A stretch of DNA of 64,000 bases from positions 1 to 64,000 of the forward strand of contig JAANBB010000015.1 in assembly GCA_014621425.1 (NCBI GenBank). The letters are read 5' to 3'. Source of the stretch: Cylindrodendrum hubeiense. Taxonomy: Eukaryota; Ascomycota; Sordariomycetes; Hypocreales; Nectriaceae. Position 1 is the stretch's first letter; every line of letters begins with the position of its first letter. Below the pieces are notes generated by a model. The model was not told where the DNA came from and searched no databases. It worked only from the letters and a program-made list of their open reading frames with translations. Both the position numbers and the translations under genes were made by a program. Positions 1 through 11,409 of this stretch are shown in pieces.

Positions 1-2261
1 AACCCTTCATATCCCTAAACCATCGTCATCATCCTCATCCTCATCCTCACCGTCGCTCCGTGGTCTAGAAGCCAGCGGGGGTGGGCAGACGGTTCAACCA
101 AATCAAATCATCCGACAGGCACCCGTTTCCGGTTCGAATAGATGGGACTGACAATGTCACAGCCAAGGCCACCGACGAGAACCTCACCGCCGAGGACTGG
201 GGCGCCATCATGGAGGTCTGCGACAAGGTCACCGGCGACCCGAATGGTCCCAAGGAGGCTGTCCAGAGCATGATCAAGCGCCTCGCCCACCGCAACGCCA
301 ACGTCCAGCTCTACACTCTTGAGGTATGCCTTTCTACATTAGTTCTGTGCTCTCATCTTGCTGACTTGACTCCTAGCTCGCACATGCTCTCTCCCAAAAC
401 TGTGGCAAACCTATGTGCCGCGAAATCTCCAGTCGCGCCTTTACCGATGCTCTCCACCGCCTCGCTAGCGATCGCAACACCCACAGCCAGGTCAAACCCA
501 AGGTCCTAGAGCGCATGAAGGAATGGACCGAGATGTTCAGCGACGACCCCGAGCTCGGCATCATGAGCCAGATCTACTACATCGTCAAGAAGAGCAACCC
601 CACCCTGCACCCTCCCAGCGCACCTCAGAAGCGAGGCCTCACCGATGTCGATCGCCAGAAGGAGGAGGACGAGTTGCAAATCGCCCTCAAACTGAGCTTG
701 GAGGAGGAGGAGCGCAAGAAGGTCGCCCCGGCTGGTTCCAGCTCCCACACCGGTCCCAGCGGCCAACAGGAGGCCGCCCCGCCCGTCGTGCCTGCGGGAA
801 CCACAGCTGCCACAGTCAGCCGAGTCCGAGCCTTGTTCGACTTTGCTCCCTCGGAGCCCGGCGAGCTTGAATTCAAGAAGGGCGACGTCATTGCCGTTCT
901 GGAGAGCGTGTACAAGGACTGGTGGCGAGGTTCCCTCCGGGGCAAGACCGGTATCTTCCCCCTCAACTATGTCGAGAAGCTGTCCGACCCAACCCCGGAT
1001 GAGATGCAGCGTGAAGCCCAGATGGAGGCCGAGGTCTTTGCCGAGATCAAGAACGTCGAGAAGCTGTTGACCCTCCTGAGCACCTCCAACACCGCGCCCA
1101 AAGAGGAGGATAACGAGGAAATTTCGGTACGTTCCAGATGTCCAAGACGGAAGGGTGAAGGTCAGATTGCTAACGCTTTTGCAGAAATTGTATCACCAAA
1201 CGTTGGCCATCCGGCCGAAGCTGATCAAGCTGATCGAGAAGTATTCGCAGAAGAAGGGTGAGTATCTATCCAAATTCCTTGCCGGTGTAACCCTCGCTCA
1301 CTCACAGATAATAGACGACTTCACCCAGCTCAACGAAAAGTTCATCAAGGCTCGACGGGATTACGAGGCCCTCCTTGAGTCCTCCATGGCTCACCCGCCC
1401 CAGCACAGCTATCAGCAGTATGCCATTCGGCCAGGACCTCCGGGACAGGGCTACGGGGGATACCCTCCTCAACCCCCGCCGGAGCAAGATCAGAGATACG
1501 GCGCTCCCCGCCATGGTAAGCCACCCTCCTTGTCTTGAGACAGGATCGATCATGGCAGATACTGACCATGTCCAGACCACGCGCCATACCAAACTTCATC
1601 TCCTCCTCCCAACTTCCAACCCCAATCGCAAAGCACAGCTCCCTTCTACGTTGCCGGAGCCGAGGTCCCGGCCTCCCAGCAGCAGTACCCGCCCAGGAAC
1701 CAGACTCCGGCCGACGGCAGGCAGCCCGCTCCCATCAACACCTCTCCTCCCGCCCAGGCCTACAACCCTTACTCTCACCCTCCTCCCCAAGACTCCAACA
1801 ACCCATACTCCCAGCCTCCACTGGGTCAGCAGCGACCTACGAGCACGTACGGCGCTCAGGAGCTAGCAACGTCTGTCTACGACTCGCCTATCGCTCCCAA
1901 CAACCCCAACTCGGCTGCCACATACTCGAGCTCCGTCTACTCGCCTGATGAGCAGGCCAACAACTTGCCTCCCTCAAACTCATATGCTCCCCAACAGCAG
2001 CAGCCGCCTCCAGCCCAGTACCAGAGCTACGTGCCGCCTGACCAAGCGCCCCCTGCCGTTCCAACGGGCCAACCTCCGCAGCCGCCGCACAACGTCATGA
2101 CGCCACCTCCTCAGCAGTCCGGTAGCAGTGCATACGATGCCCGCCACACCTTACCCAGCCACGTTGCTGGACAACAACAGTACAAGCCCTACGTCCCTCC
2201 AGGCGATGCTCCCTCAGCTCCGGCTCCCAGCGACTACTATCGACAGAATGGTGTGTACTAG
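1..2261 (+). CDS. hse1: HSE1, ESCRT-0 subunit (5' end outside window)
   Basis: Class E vacuolar sorting protein. With Vps27 it forms ESCRT-0 on endosomes and sorts ubiquitinated membrane cargo into multivesicular bodies. Visible exons: 163-323, 377-1126, 1185-1257, 1315-1515 and 1576-2261; phases agree at every junction. Order of domains: VHS (LAHRNANVQLYTLE onward), a ubiquitin-interacting motif in the acidic helix after DRQKEEDELQ, an SH3 domain (RALFDFAPSEPGELEFKKGD, with the ALYDF-like and WW signatures), a GAT/coiled-coil core, and a long Pro/Gln/Tyr-rich tail. The first visible exon opens in the family's AKATDENL segment, so the short N-terminal exon lies in or before the first 160 bases; ..ACAG at 159-162 is the acceptor. 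The likely intron sequence before it is rich in CATCCT repeats. Identification is secure; the start is missing. Confidence 0.93.
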
Positions 2262-3194
2262 AGTGTGTTTTGCGTACACCTGAGTCATTGTAGGAGGACT
2301 CGGAAAGCGGATGCGTTGAGGGCTTTTAATAGTGGCTTCCGCAAATAATTCTTTCTTCCTCTCAGCTTGATCTATCCCGCCTACGGTATCATGATGTGTG
2401 TGTGTGTTTGGGACGGACGGGTTGGTTGTTTCTTGGGTCTTTGGGTATTCTTTCCATGTACGATACCATCACGGCCGAAACCATACATTCCCTTGGCCTG
2501 TCGTTGAATGAGAAATTATGTCGACTTTATGATGATGAATGGGTTGAGCCGTACAACGCAATTGCCTGCACCTACCCCTCTCTATCTCTATGATTGTGAC
2601 TAGTTTCTTACATCCCTAGCCCAAGATTATTATCGACGAAGCGGTAACAGCTTTTCCCAGTGAAGAACAAATTTCGCATACGTCTTTGAAGTTGGGTCTC
2701 GGGGAGGTATCACTATTGTGCAAACTGATTATGTGTTATTCAGGCCATGTGCCTACCAACGTAGCTAAAGGTGATATCTGTGATTGCATAAGAATCATTC
2801 CCGTCAGATCAATATTTCCGATGTTGGTCTCCCAAAATAAGTGCCACTGCCTGCGCNACTCNTATGAAGTTTGCCACTAACATCTTACAGCTTTGGCACG
2901 GGCAGCGAGTCTCACACACCAAACAGTAACCGACCATTCTCTGACACATCGTGCATGGACTCAAACTCAAAGTTGGCTTTGATTGTATCGTCGGCCTCAT
3001 CAACATCATCACTTTGTGCCATGTCACTGTTTTCAAAAATCATACGCGAGTTCGGCAATGAAACAAGTTCCGTATTTCCTAATAGCTAGACTGGTTCTCT
3101 TCAATTCCTCATTTGTCCACAAGCCAATTGCTTGGTCAGATGGGCCTCTTCTTGCCATAGTTCCATTATCCTTGCCATTTTAGTTGTAGAGCAT
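2262..3194. other. Convergent intergenic region, 3' UTRs
   Basis: This gap lies between the convergent HSE1 and aquaglyceroporin genes. It contains a short TG run near 2396-2408 and no convincing coding sequence. Two ambiguous bases (n) occur at 2857 and 2862, the only ones I noticed, so short frames crossing them cannot be trusted. Confidence 0.7.
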
Positions 3195-4297
3195 TTAGAC
3201 GTGCGAGTCAAATCTCTTCTTATACGTGTTCGACCACACATCCCGTCGAGGCTTGAATAACCGCCCGAAGCCGAGGTAGGGCGTGTTGACCGGGCTTTCA
3301 CCAGTGTACATGAGAAGATCGTACAAGAAACCTCCAAAGGCACATCCGCAGAAGGGGGCAACCATTGGGATCTGAGAACCAATGTTAGAGAGTGTCAAAA
3401 AGGCGCAGGAATTCAACTTACCCAGAAGTAATAGCCTCCGGCAGACCACACCTCGTGACCATAGCCAATCATGTATGAAACCAGACGGGGCCCAAAATCA
3501 CGGGCCAAGTTGATGGCATAGCCAGTTTCCCAACCGAAGCAGGCGCCAATTCCAAAGATCAGGAAGAACAGGCACAACGGCAAGAGGGGTCCAGCGCCAA
3601 TGTTGCCGTTATCAACTAGGGCGAAGATGACGAATTGCAAGATGGTGCTGGCAACGAACTCGGAAAAGAACATTCCCGTCCGCGTCATGAAAGCGGCAGG
3701 ATATGTGCAGAAAATGCCTGCGCTGGAAGTATTGAGGCCAACAGTCCGGATGTCGCTGCCACCCTCGAACATGTCAATTGCCGACTTATAGTTGGCATAG
3801 ACAATTGCAGCTCCAGCCATGGCGCCAAGGAGCTGGCCAATGAAGTAGACGGGAAACTTTCGCCACGGAAGTCCGCGATAGAGGCAGTTGGCCAGCGTCA
3901 CCGCTGGGTTGAGGTGGCCGCCGGATTTGCCACCGCAGTAAACACCAAGCATCACTCCCAATCTAAGCCAAACGTTAGCAACGAGGCTCAATTGGAGACC
4001 ATTGGTGTCAGGTTCTTACCCCCAGCCCCAGGAGATACTCTGGTAATCACCCTTTGTGCCGCTGCTCAGCACAACCTGGGCCACGACTCCATCGCCGAAC
4101 AATATCAAGGTCATGGTGCCTAGGAACTCCGAGAAGCCATCCTGGCAGACCTCGCGAATCCTGCTCCAGGCCAGCTGCTCTCCGACTGACGACGGCGGCA
4201 CCGATTCGCTGGACACTTCCTCGTGCTCCTGTACCTTGGGGCTGCCCATCTCGATATTCTGGACTGTGGTCTTCTTTTCGATGGAGGAGTCGGACAT
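3195..4297 (-). CDS. Aquaglyceroporin (MIP family glycerol facilitator)
   Basis: Membrane channel for glycerol and small polyols, probably also water. Three exons (4297-4020, 3962-3422, 3371-3195) give 331 aa with consistent phases. An acidic, Ser-rich cytosolic N-terminus of about 60 residues precedes six hydrophobic segments. The first pore loop has the canonical GGHLNPAVTLA. The second reads AINLARDFGPRL, so the usual NPA is NLA; the following R-D with the GlpF-like D-F-G-P marks a glycerol-conducting member rather than a strict aquaporin. Yeast Fps1 also has NLA in this loop. The start chosen is MSDSSIEKK; an in-frame Met nine codons upstream (4324) is the alternative. The gene is divergent from glycerol kinase, which implies coordinated glycerol uptake and phosphorylation. 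Confidence 0.9.
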
Positions 4298-5319
4298 TGA
4301 ATCTGTAATAAGAGAGATAGGCATTGAGAAGATGGTTGTGGCGTGGTATCTCGACTCACGGGGACAAGGGATCATTTATGTCTTGTTACGCAACGATATC
4401 GTCCCGCTAAGACGTTGCAATGGCAGTGAGGGGTCTCTCGAGGCCTGTCGGTGCTGTCGGTGCTCGCCCAGCTTCATCGCTCCTTTGCGTCCATCACTCG
4501 CCGGTCAGAGCGGTCGCCTCCAGACCCGATCTGGCTAGGGAAGGACGGGGCTGGAGTACGGAACTCGAGGACCCAACGCCTCTGAGGCAAATTGTGCCAA
4601 TCCCAGTGCCATCGAACGATGCAACAGGGGAACGGCCTCGGTCTCGACGGTCGTAGCAACGACTGACGACGATGCATCCTCGGTCTGCGGAACCGAATAG
4701 AGGGCACGAGACTTGTACGGACCCGGCCGAGGCTGATGGCGAGGGGGTATCTACTCCATCCCCAACCCCGAGATCAGCCCCGAGCTCTCCGGACTTCTCC
4801 ACACGAGGCGGCGTGGGGGAGGAGAGGCGTTACAGACAGACGCGGTTCGTGTCAGCCATGCGAACCCTTCTTGTTCCGGATGGTGGGTCGCAGCGGCGTT
4901 GGTGCAAGCCGTCAGCGATGCAACTCGGTAAGCCCACCCCGAAGGCAGAGCTGCGATGGGCATATGACGGGTTTGAGGGCGTATCACATGGATAAATGCG
5001 TCTCCAATGAGGTAAACGCCCGGAATCCAGGGTCTTGGTCTGGGCTCTTTGCATTCTGCAACCCCACAATCCGGGGATGGGGAACTCGCTTGGCTGGGAT
5101 CTGCTCCTCCGAGCTCTACCCCGCGAAGGCAGCTCGGCCGACAGGGTGAGCTTGAGCTCTCGCGTGATGAAGGTACAAATATTCTGAGGTCCCAATTGCT
5201 TACCATAAGCTAGACCCCAGACTCCTCCATTCCAATTGCCCGCCTTCTCCACGTTTCGCCATCTTTAAATTGCTTCCTCAATTGCTTCTGTAGCTCTTTG
5301 CACATCTTGAACCTTCACG
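4298..5319. promoter_or_regulatory. Bidirectional promoter, aquaglyceroporin / glycerol kinase
   Basis: About 1 kb separates the divergent start codons. The sequence is GC-rich and many short frames cross it, but none shows protein-like composition, conserved motifs or matched splice sites. The last 60 bases before the kinase start are pyrimidine-rich, as is common upstream of fungal start codons. A shared control region is inferred from orientation and pathway, not from a recognised operator. Confidence 0.55.
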
Positions 5320-7030
5320 ATGCCTTCCGCAAACGGGACTAACAATCTCTCCTTCATTGGCGCCATTGATCAGGGCACCACCAGCTCGCGATTCTTGATT
5401 TTCAACCCGAGCGGCGAGGTGATTGTCACTCACCAGCTCGAGTTCAAGCAGATCTACCCTCACCCCGGGTAAGTACATGTCCAATGATGCCATTGATGCA
5501 AGAGCTTACCATCCGCGACAGGTGGCACGAGCACGACCCCGAGGAGCTCATCTCCTCGGTTGAGACGTGCATTGATGGCGCAGTGACAGAATTCGAGACC
5601 CAGGGCCACGCGCGCGCGCAGATCAAGGCCGTGGGAATCACAAACCAGCGGGAAACCACCGTCGTCTGGGACAGGACCACTGGAAAATCATTGTATAATG
5701 CCATTGTATGGACAGACACCCGGTCGCAGGACCTTGTGCGCCGATTGAAGCACCGTCTTGGTGCTAGCGAGCTTACTTCGCGCTGCGGCCTTCCCCTCTC
5801 CACGTATCCCTCCGCGAGTAAGCTGCTGTGGATGCTTGAAAATGTCCCAGCCGTCGCAGAGGCCTATGAGAAGGGCGTGCTGGCGTTTGGCACCGTCGAC
5901 ACGTGGCTGACGTACAAGCTCAACGGCGGCCCAGCGCGCGAGGTCTACGTCTCGGATCCCACCAACGCGTCGCGAACCATGTTCATGAACCTCGAGACGC
6001 TCGAGTACGACGACGACCTGATTGACTGGTTCCGTCTCGACCGAAGCAAGGTGCTGCTGCCCAAGATCGTGCGGTCCTCGGCCATCAAGGCCTACGGCTC
6101 ATTGGCCACGACGCTGCTCAAGGGCACCAAGATTACCGGCTGCTTGGGCGACCAGTCCGCGGCGCTTGTGGGCCAGATGGGGTTCACTCCCGGCCGAGCG
6201 AAGAACACTTACGGAACCGGATGCTTCCTGTTGTACAATGTGGGGAAGAAGCCAGTAGCGTCGACCCACGGCCTGTTGTCCACGGTGGCCTTCGACTTTG
6301 GTGAGGGCCGCACCATGTACGCCCTGGAAGGTAGTATTGCTGTGGCTGGCTCCAGCGTCAAGTTCCTTGTGGATAACCTCCACTTCGTCGAGTCGTCGTC
6401 CAAAATCAGTGCCCTCGCCGAGACTGTTGAGGATAATGGTGGGTGCACCTTCGTCACCGCCTTCAGCGGCCTTTACGCCCCCTACTGGATTGACAACGCT
6501 CGAGGAACCATCTTTGGCATCACTGCGTATACCCAGCGTGGCCACATTGCGCGAGCGACGCTCGAGGCCACATGCTTCCAGACCAAGGCCATCCTAGACT
6601 CAATGGAGAAGGACAGTGGCCATGCTCTTACCGAGCTCGCGGTTGACGGCGGCATGTGCAACTCGGATCTGATTATGCAGGTACGTATCCGCGGTGCATC
6701 TCCGTATTCCGTCGAGTAGAATACTGGGTGCACACAGGTGTGGGTGTGTGTGTGGCGCAGAACATGAGCTAACGTCCCTGACCCTTCTAGACCCAGTCCG
6801 ATCTCATCGGTATCCCTGTCCTTCGCCCGGCAATGCGAGAAACAACGGCCCTTGGCGCTGCAATTGCTGCCGGGTTCGCTGTAGGGGTCTGGAACGACTT
6901 TGATGAGCTGGCGCATGTGAATACGGAGGGCCGTACTATCTTCAAGCCCACCATCACCAACGAGCAGGCGACGGAGCGCTTTTCTCAATGGGAGAAGGCG
7001 GTGCAGATGAGCCAGGGCTGGCTAGCCTGA
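5320..7030 (+). CDS. gut1: Glycerol kinase
   Basis: Phosphorylates glycerol to sn-glycerol-3-phosphate with ATP, the first step of the FAD-linked glycerol pathway. Three exons (5320-5468, 5522-6680, 6791-7030) give 515 aa, normal for FGGY-family glycerol kinases. Visible signatures: the N-terminal phosphate loop [21 protein letters not shown] and the substrate-binding stretch [63 protein letters not shown]; and the C-terminal ATP-site segment [12 protein letters not shown] continuing across the last intron into [16 protein letters not shown]. Nothing looks damaged. The divergent neighbour is an aquaglyceroporin. Confidence 0.96.
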
Positions 7031-7095
7031 GAGAGCTGAGGGGAGCTGAGAGCTGAGAGCTGAGAGCTGAGAGCCGAGAGCTGAGAGCTGAGAGC
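7028..7095. repeat. GAGAGCT/GAGAGCC heptamer microsatellite
   Basis: Directly after the glycerol kinase stop codon, a 7-base unit (AGCTGAG and one-base variants with CCGAG) is repeated about nine times. It falls in the expected 3' UTR. Confidence 0.85.
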
Positions 7096-7946
7096 CCTGC
7101 GGCATTTACCACGTGCTGTCCTTGTCTGTTTCCAATATCCCGCGTCGTCTGACTGTCGATTTCTTCTGGGTGGAGTTTTGTCAACTTGGGGTAGTGAATT
7201 TTTTTATTGTACCATTCCGAAAGAATAAAGATGCTTCCGTAACTTCCGCGGCGCGCGCTCTAGTGATTCTGCAGTGACAGGCCGACCCGAGGCTCCGGCG
7301 CATTCCAGGACAAGGGTCTGATCCGTCTTATTACGTATATCCACCGTAATCCACGCCACTCTGCTGACGGACCCGGCCGAACCCTGCCACTGGGCGTTGG
7401 CGAGGCATAGGGGGCTTATGCCGAGTGTTTCCAGTGGCAAGTCTGCCGCAATTGCTTGCTAGTGGGGATGGCGAGGGGAAGAAGAGGGGATGGCGAGGGG
7501 AGTGAGGGGATGGCGGGTGGAGAATCGAGATGTCGTCTGCCACCTGCCCTTCAGGAGTCGCATTTCCGTGCTTGACCCCTGGCACACCGTCAGCTCACCC
7601 AACCATAACGCCCGCAGCAGAGGGTGACATCGGGATGCGGCGTAGCGGAGACCCACGTTTTCTTCTCCAAAGAGCCCCAGGGGGCCCCAGGGGGAAGGGG
7701 CTTGAGGGGGAGGCAGAAGGGGAAAACTGGAAAACTGGAAACGTGCCGGTCGAGCGGGCACGCCGAGCGCACTCCGAGCGCTGCCGACCTGTTGTTTCTT
7801 GCCAGGCCATAGAGGGCGAGATGCTATCTTCCCCAGAGTTACCCCACACGCCTGTCAACACGGGGTGAGATCTTCTCCCCAGACTGCTGGACTGGTTTCG
7901 TGGCCCGTCTCTCCCAGAGGAAAATCGGTCCGACCCCATATCACAC
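7096..7946. other. Intergenic region with G-rich direct repeats
   Basis: No gene is supported here. Around 7460-7520 a GGGGATGGCGAGG-like unit recurs three times, and G/C runs occur at 7678-7705. The several open frames are low-complexity Pro/Ser/Gly/Arg translations typical of GC-skewed noncoding DNA. The right end is presumed promoter of the next gene. Confidence 0.6.
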
Positions 7947-10497
7947 ATGAATAGCACGACCATCTGCCCATCGACGAGGGGTGAAATGTGGAGGTCGCGA
8001 GACCATGAAGCGGGAATGGCACCAGCAAACGCACACTCGGTACTGATGCCCGAGGACGAAGCGAACTCGGCCTTTAGTCAGGACGAAGCCTCCAGCGGTG
8101 AGGATGGCGGCGTGGCAGACTCGGCCACCGCCCCGAGGAAGCGAAGGAGAGAAACACACCAAAAGACGTCGTGAGAACCCCAGTCACGCGATGCGTATAA
8201 TACGTGCCCTTTACTGACAGGCTTCGAAGCTGCGAGCTGTGCAAGGCGAGGAAGGTTAAATGCGACCGCGCCGAGCCCGCCTGCTCCTGGTGCGCCCGCC
8301 ACAACCGGACATGCGTCTATCTCGAGAGGCAGAAGCTGGGGACTCGCGTTGGATTCAATCTCGAGCTCGAGGCCAAGGTCAACCGGATTGACGCCCTCCT
8401 GCATGCCCTGGGGCGCCGTGTAGAGGTCCACATTGCCAATGAGCATGAGGCGGCTGCCCAGCAACTATCACCGTCCATCAGCAACAATAGCCCCTCGCAG
8501 ATTGACAACTATCAACAGAATGAAAGTCAACTTAGCCAGCCCAGTCTTCTGAGAGCCACACAGACCTCTCAGGCCAGATCGCAAGGATATCCAAGCCCTA
8601 GCTGGCGGATGGACAATGGCCAGGAAAGGCTTCCACTGCGGGACCAGGCCTCCACTCGAACCCAGATGAACCTCATGGCCAACAGCCCTTCCACTCTGAA
8701 CACCACAAGCTCTGACAGGGGCGCACCGCAGATGAATCTCGTGGCCAACAGCCCTTCCACTCTGACCAACACGAGCTCTAATAGGGGCGCACCGCAAAGC
8801 TCACCGTCTTTACGATCCCATAACCCGGATCTCCCGCCTCACTACGTACTATACACCCTCGTCGACCTGTACTTCAAACACTGCAACACCTGGTCCCCCA
8901 TTCTTGATCGGAAGACGACGTTTGAAACCATCTTTGGACCAGCAACACTGGGGGAGTCGGACCAAATCCTGCTCTGTGCCATCGTAGCAACAACATTAAG
9001 ATTCTACAAAGACCCACGGCTCACGCCCGAAATGAAGGCTCACTACCACAAAGTGTCTCGTCACAGAGTCCAAATCTACGCCATGGAACACATCAGCATT
9101 CCCGCACTTAGAGCTCTGGTGATAGTCTGCCTGGACGAGCTGGGCACTTCCAATGGCCCCCGCGGATGGAACCTCCTATCACTCCTGGTGCAGAACGTGA
9201 GACAGCTCGACCTCTGCAAAGAGGCCAGTGTGTACTTGAAGGCTGACTCCCACGGAACACCACACACGGGCTCGCTCCGCAGAGTAGCGGTCGGCGAACC
9301 CGGGTCATGGATCGAAGACGAGGGTCGTCGGCGTCTGTGCTGGGTCGTCTATCTACTGGATCGATACGCGACGGTCGCTACAACCACCTTTGACTTTATG
9401 CTCGAAGACTCAAAGATGAAGAGGATTCTTCCTTGCTCGTATGACCTGTTTTCCAGGAACTTGCCCGTCGAAACGCAGTCGGCGAGCTCATACACGGGGC
9501 AACATGATCCTACTACGTACCTCACAACCACGCCTGAAAACCTAGGAAGCTTCTCGTACCACTGCGCGATCCTGCGAATTCTCAGCAAAGTCCACGACTT
9601 CCTCAAGACTCCGATCGATATCACATCATCCGCAGATATGGCCAACTGGCGAAATACATATCGGTCACTCGACGACTCCCTCAATGCCTGGCTGCAAAAC
9701 TTACCCAGCGAATACAGCAAAATCTCAGCCCTCTGCCATTCAGATCCAGCGAGTCGCGTTGCGAATTGGTTCATGCTGCACAGCGCCTACGTCACTTCGG
9801 TTGTCCGGTTACATTCGTCGGCTGCGTATCCCGCTGTTCGCTCTCATATCCTCGTTCCGTCCCATTACGCAATGCAAAAGTGTTTGTCGGCCGTACAGAG
9901 TCTTGGCGACATTGCCCAGGATGTTCTCGAAGCAAATGGATTGGACCTTCTCGGTCCACCGTTTGCTTTCGCTCTGTGGGTCGCTGCTAGACTACTCTTA
10001 GTCCATGCAGCGACAGTTGGATCCCTGGTCGACCCGAGAATCGTCTTCTTCATCGACACTCTTCGTCATGTCGGCCAGCATTGGGAGGTGGCGAATAATT
10101 ATGCCAAGATTCTGGAACGGGTAGTTCACAGAGAGCGGCAATGTGATATGAGTTTTGCGGCCATGCGAAGGTGAGTTTGCCCAAACTTGCATCATGCGTT
10201 ATATTAACATCCCATAGAAGTGCGTACGATCTGGTGACACTTACATCTGCAACTCGACAGTCTGGTGTTCAGCAAACATCCACGCAAGTCACATCCCTCA
10301 GCGAACTAGACAACATTGATGTCTTCGACTTCTTCAATTGTCCCAAGGTTTTAGAATCAGTATCCATAGCGTCAGGGGGCCATATTAATATTCTACCGAC
10401 TCGAAGTATGAACGAACTCGGCGGAGATGTTCCAAGACCAAACACTGTTCCGAACCTCGAGTCAGACTGGCTGGGATTTACCTCGTCTTTTAATTGA
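7947..10497 (+). CDS. Zn(II)2Cys6 transcription factor (TF1)
   Basis: Fungal binuclear zinc cluster regulator. Three exons (7947-8170, 8221-10170, 10218-10497) give up to 817 aa. The first exon ends with a basic stretch (RKRRRETHQKTS) that runs across the intron into the zinc cluster: Cys residues in CELCKARKVKCDRAEPACSWC followed by the sixth in NRTC, spacing C-x2-C-x6-C-x6-C-x2-C-x6-C. A short heptad-like linker (LELEAKVNRIDALLHAL) may dimerise. Residues of the middle region match the fungal_trans domain (regions around YTLVDLYFKHCNTWSPILDR and EDEGRRRLCWVVYLLDRY). A 22-residue segment is duplicated in tandem in the linker. The start is uncertain; in-frame Met codons at 7986 and 8016 are alternatives. 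No target can be named, although the gene is convergent with the glucan lyase. Confidence 0.87.
8663..8797 (+). repeat. Tandem duplication inside TF1
   Basis: A 66-base unit starting CAGATGAACCTC is followed immediately by a 69-base copy, with about 85-90 percent identity by eye. It encodes two copies of a Q-M-N-L-x-A-N-S-P-S-T-L-x-T segment. The reading frame is kept. Confidence 0.85.
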
Positions 10498-11409
10498 TGT
10501 CTTCCCAGAAGGACTGTACTATAGCCTAGCAATCTAGCGAGCGTGTTAAAGAACATTCCATTTAGCAGACCCGGTTTTGCTGCAAGGATCATCTGTCTTA
10601 GGCTCCTAGCTGATATTTTAACTTTGACTAGATGATTGTTGGTTGATCCTTTCTCGATCTCGATTTATTCCCCGCCCCAATAATGGGACGAGTTTAGGCA
10701 GCTTCTCTGCGCTCCAGTTTTCATGGTCCACTTAGTATTTTGGGCCTCAAGCATCTTCCAAGTTCCACAGCTGTCAGCTTGCAAGGGCTAGAATTGATCG
10801 GCGCGTTTCACTTTGCATAGATCCCCACTAGAAAGCCGTTGGATGATCGATCAGACCCACGAGCTCCTCAAGCTAGTAATTAGACTTGCAAATCACTGAA
10901 ACTATTTTGACCAGATTATTCCAGCATTAAATTGTCCCTTGGTTTATATCACCACCCCACTGCTATGGTGTGATGTAAGCTTTTCGAGTATTTCAAAAGG
11001 CGCATTTACTGCTGCCACTTAGAACTTTTAAACAGTCTGGATTCATGAGTAATTTCATTCATATTGGGGCTATAGCAAGCTACACGGCAGCTGCTCAATG
11101 CGAATTAGAAGCCCCCGACCATGGAAAACAAGCAATTCAAATATACCATAACTTTTGTTTTGTGTTCAAAGACATTTAAAATGTCCTCAGCACAGTAGTT
11201 GATAAACGCCGAGCGTCGATTCCCCCATAACTTTTGTTAATGAGTTACACATCAAAAATATCATTAGCACAGTGATTGATAAATGCCAGGCATAAATTCC
11301 CCAATAACAAATGGGGAAAAAAGAAAGAAAAGTTGAAAGAGGAAAAAAAACAGATGAGAGGCATTGGAAAGAGTGTTTGACGAGACACAACGCTTTGAGT
11401 GCAGTGGTG
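10498..11409. other. Convergent intergenic region with diverged tandem duplication
   Basis: This gap between TF1 and the glucan lyase has no supported gene. Two imperfect copies of an approximately 75-base segment are visible at about 11149-11228 and 11226-11305. Both contain CATAACTTTTGTT near the start and a GCACAGT-x-GTTGATAAA-like core; many differences are C/T or G/A. The remainder is AT-rich and probably 3' UTR. Confidence 0.6.

Noticed and set aside
6482..6988. 168-codon minus-strand frame
   Set aside because: It is antisense to glycerol kinase and crosses its intron.
7028..7095. Regular short repeats resembling a CRISPR array
   Set aside because: The 7-base unit has no spacers, lies in the 3' UTR of a eukaryotic gene, and is an ordinary microsatellite.
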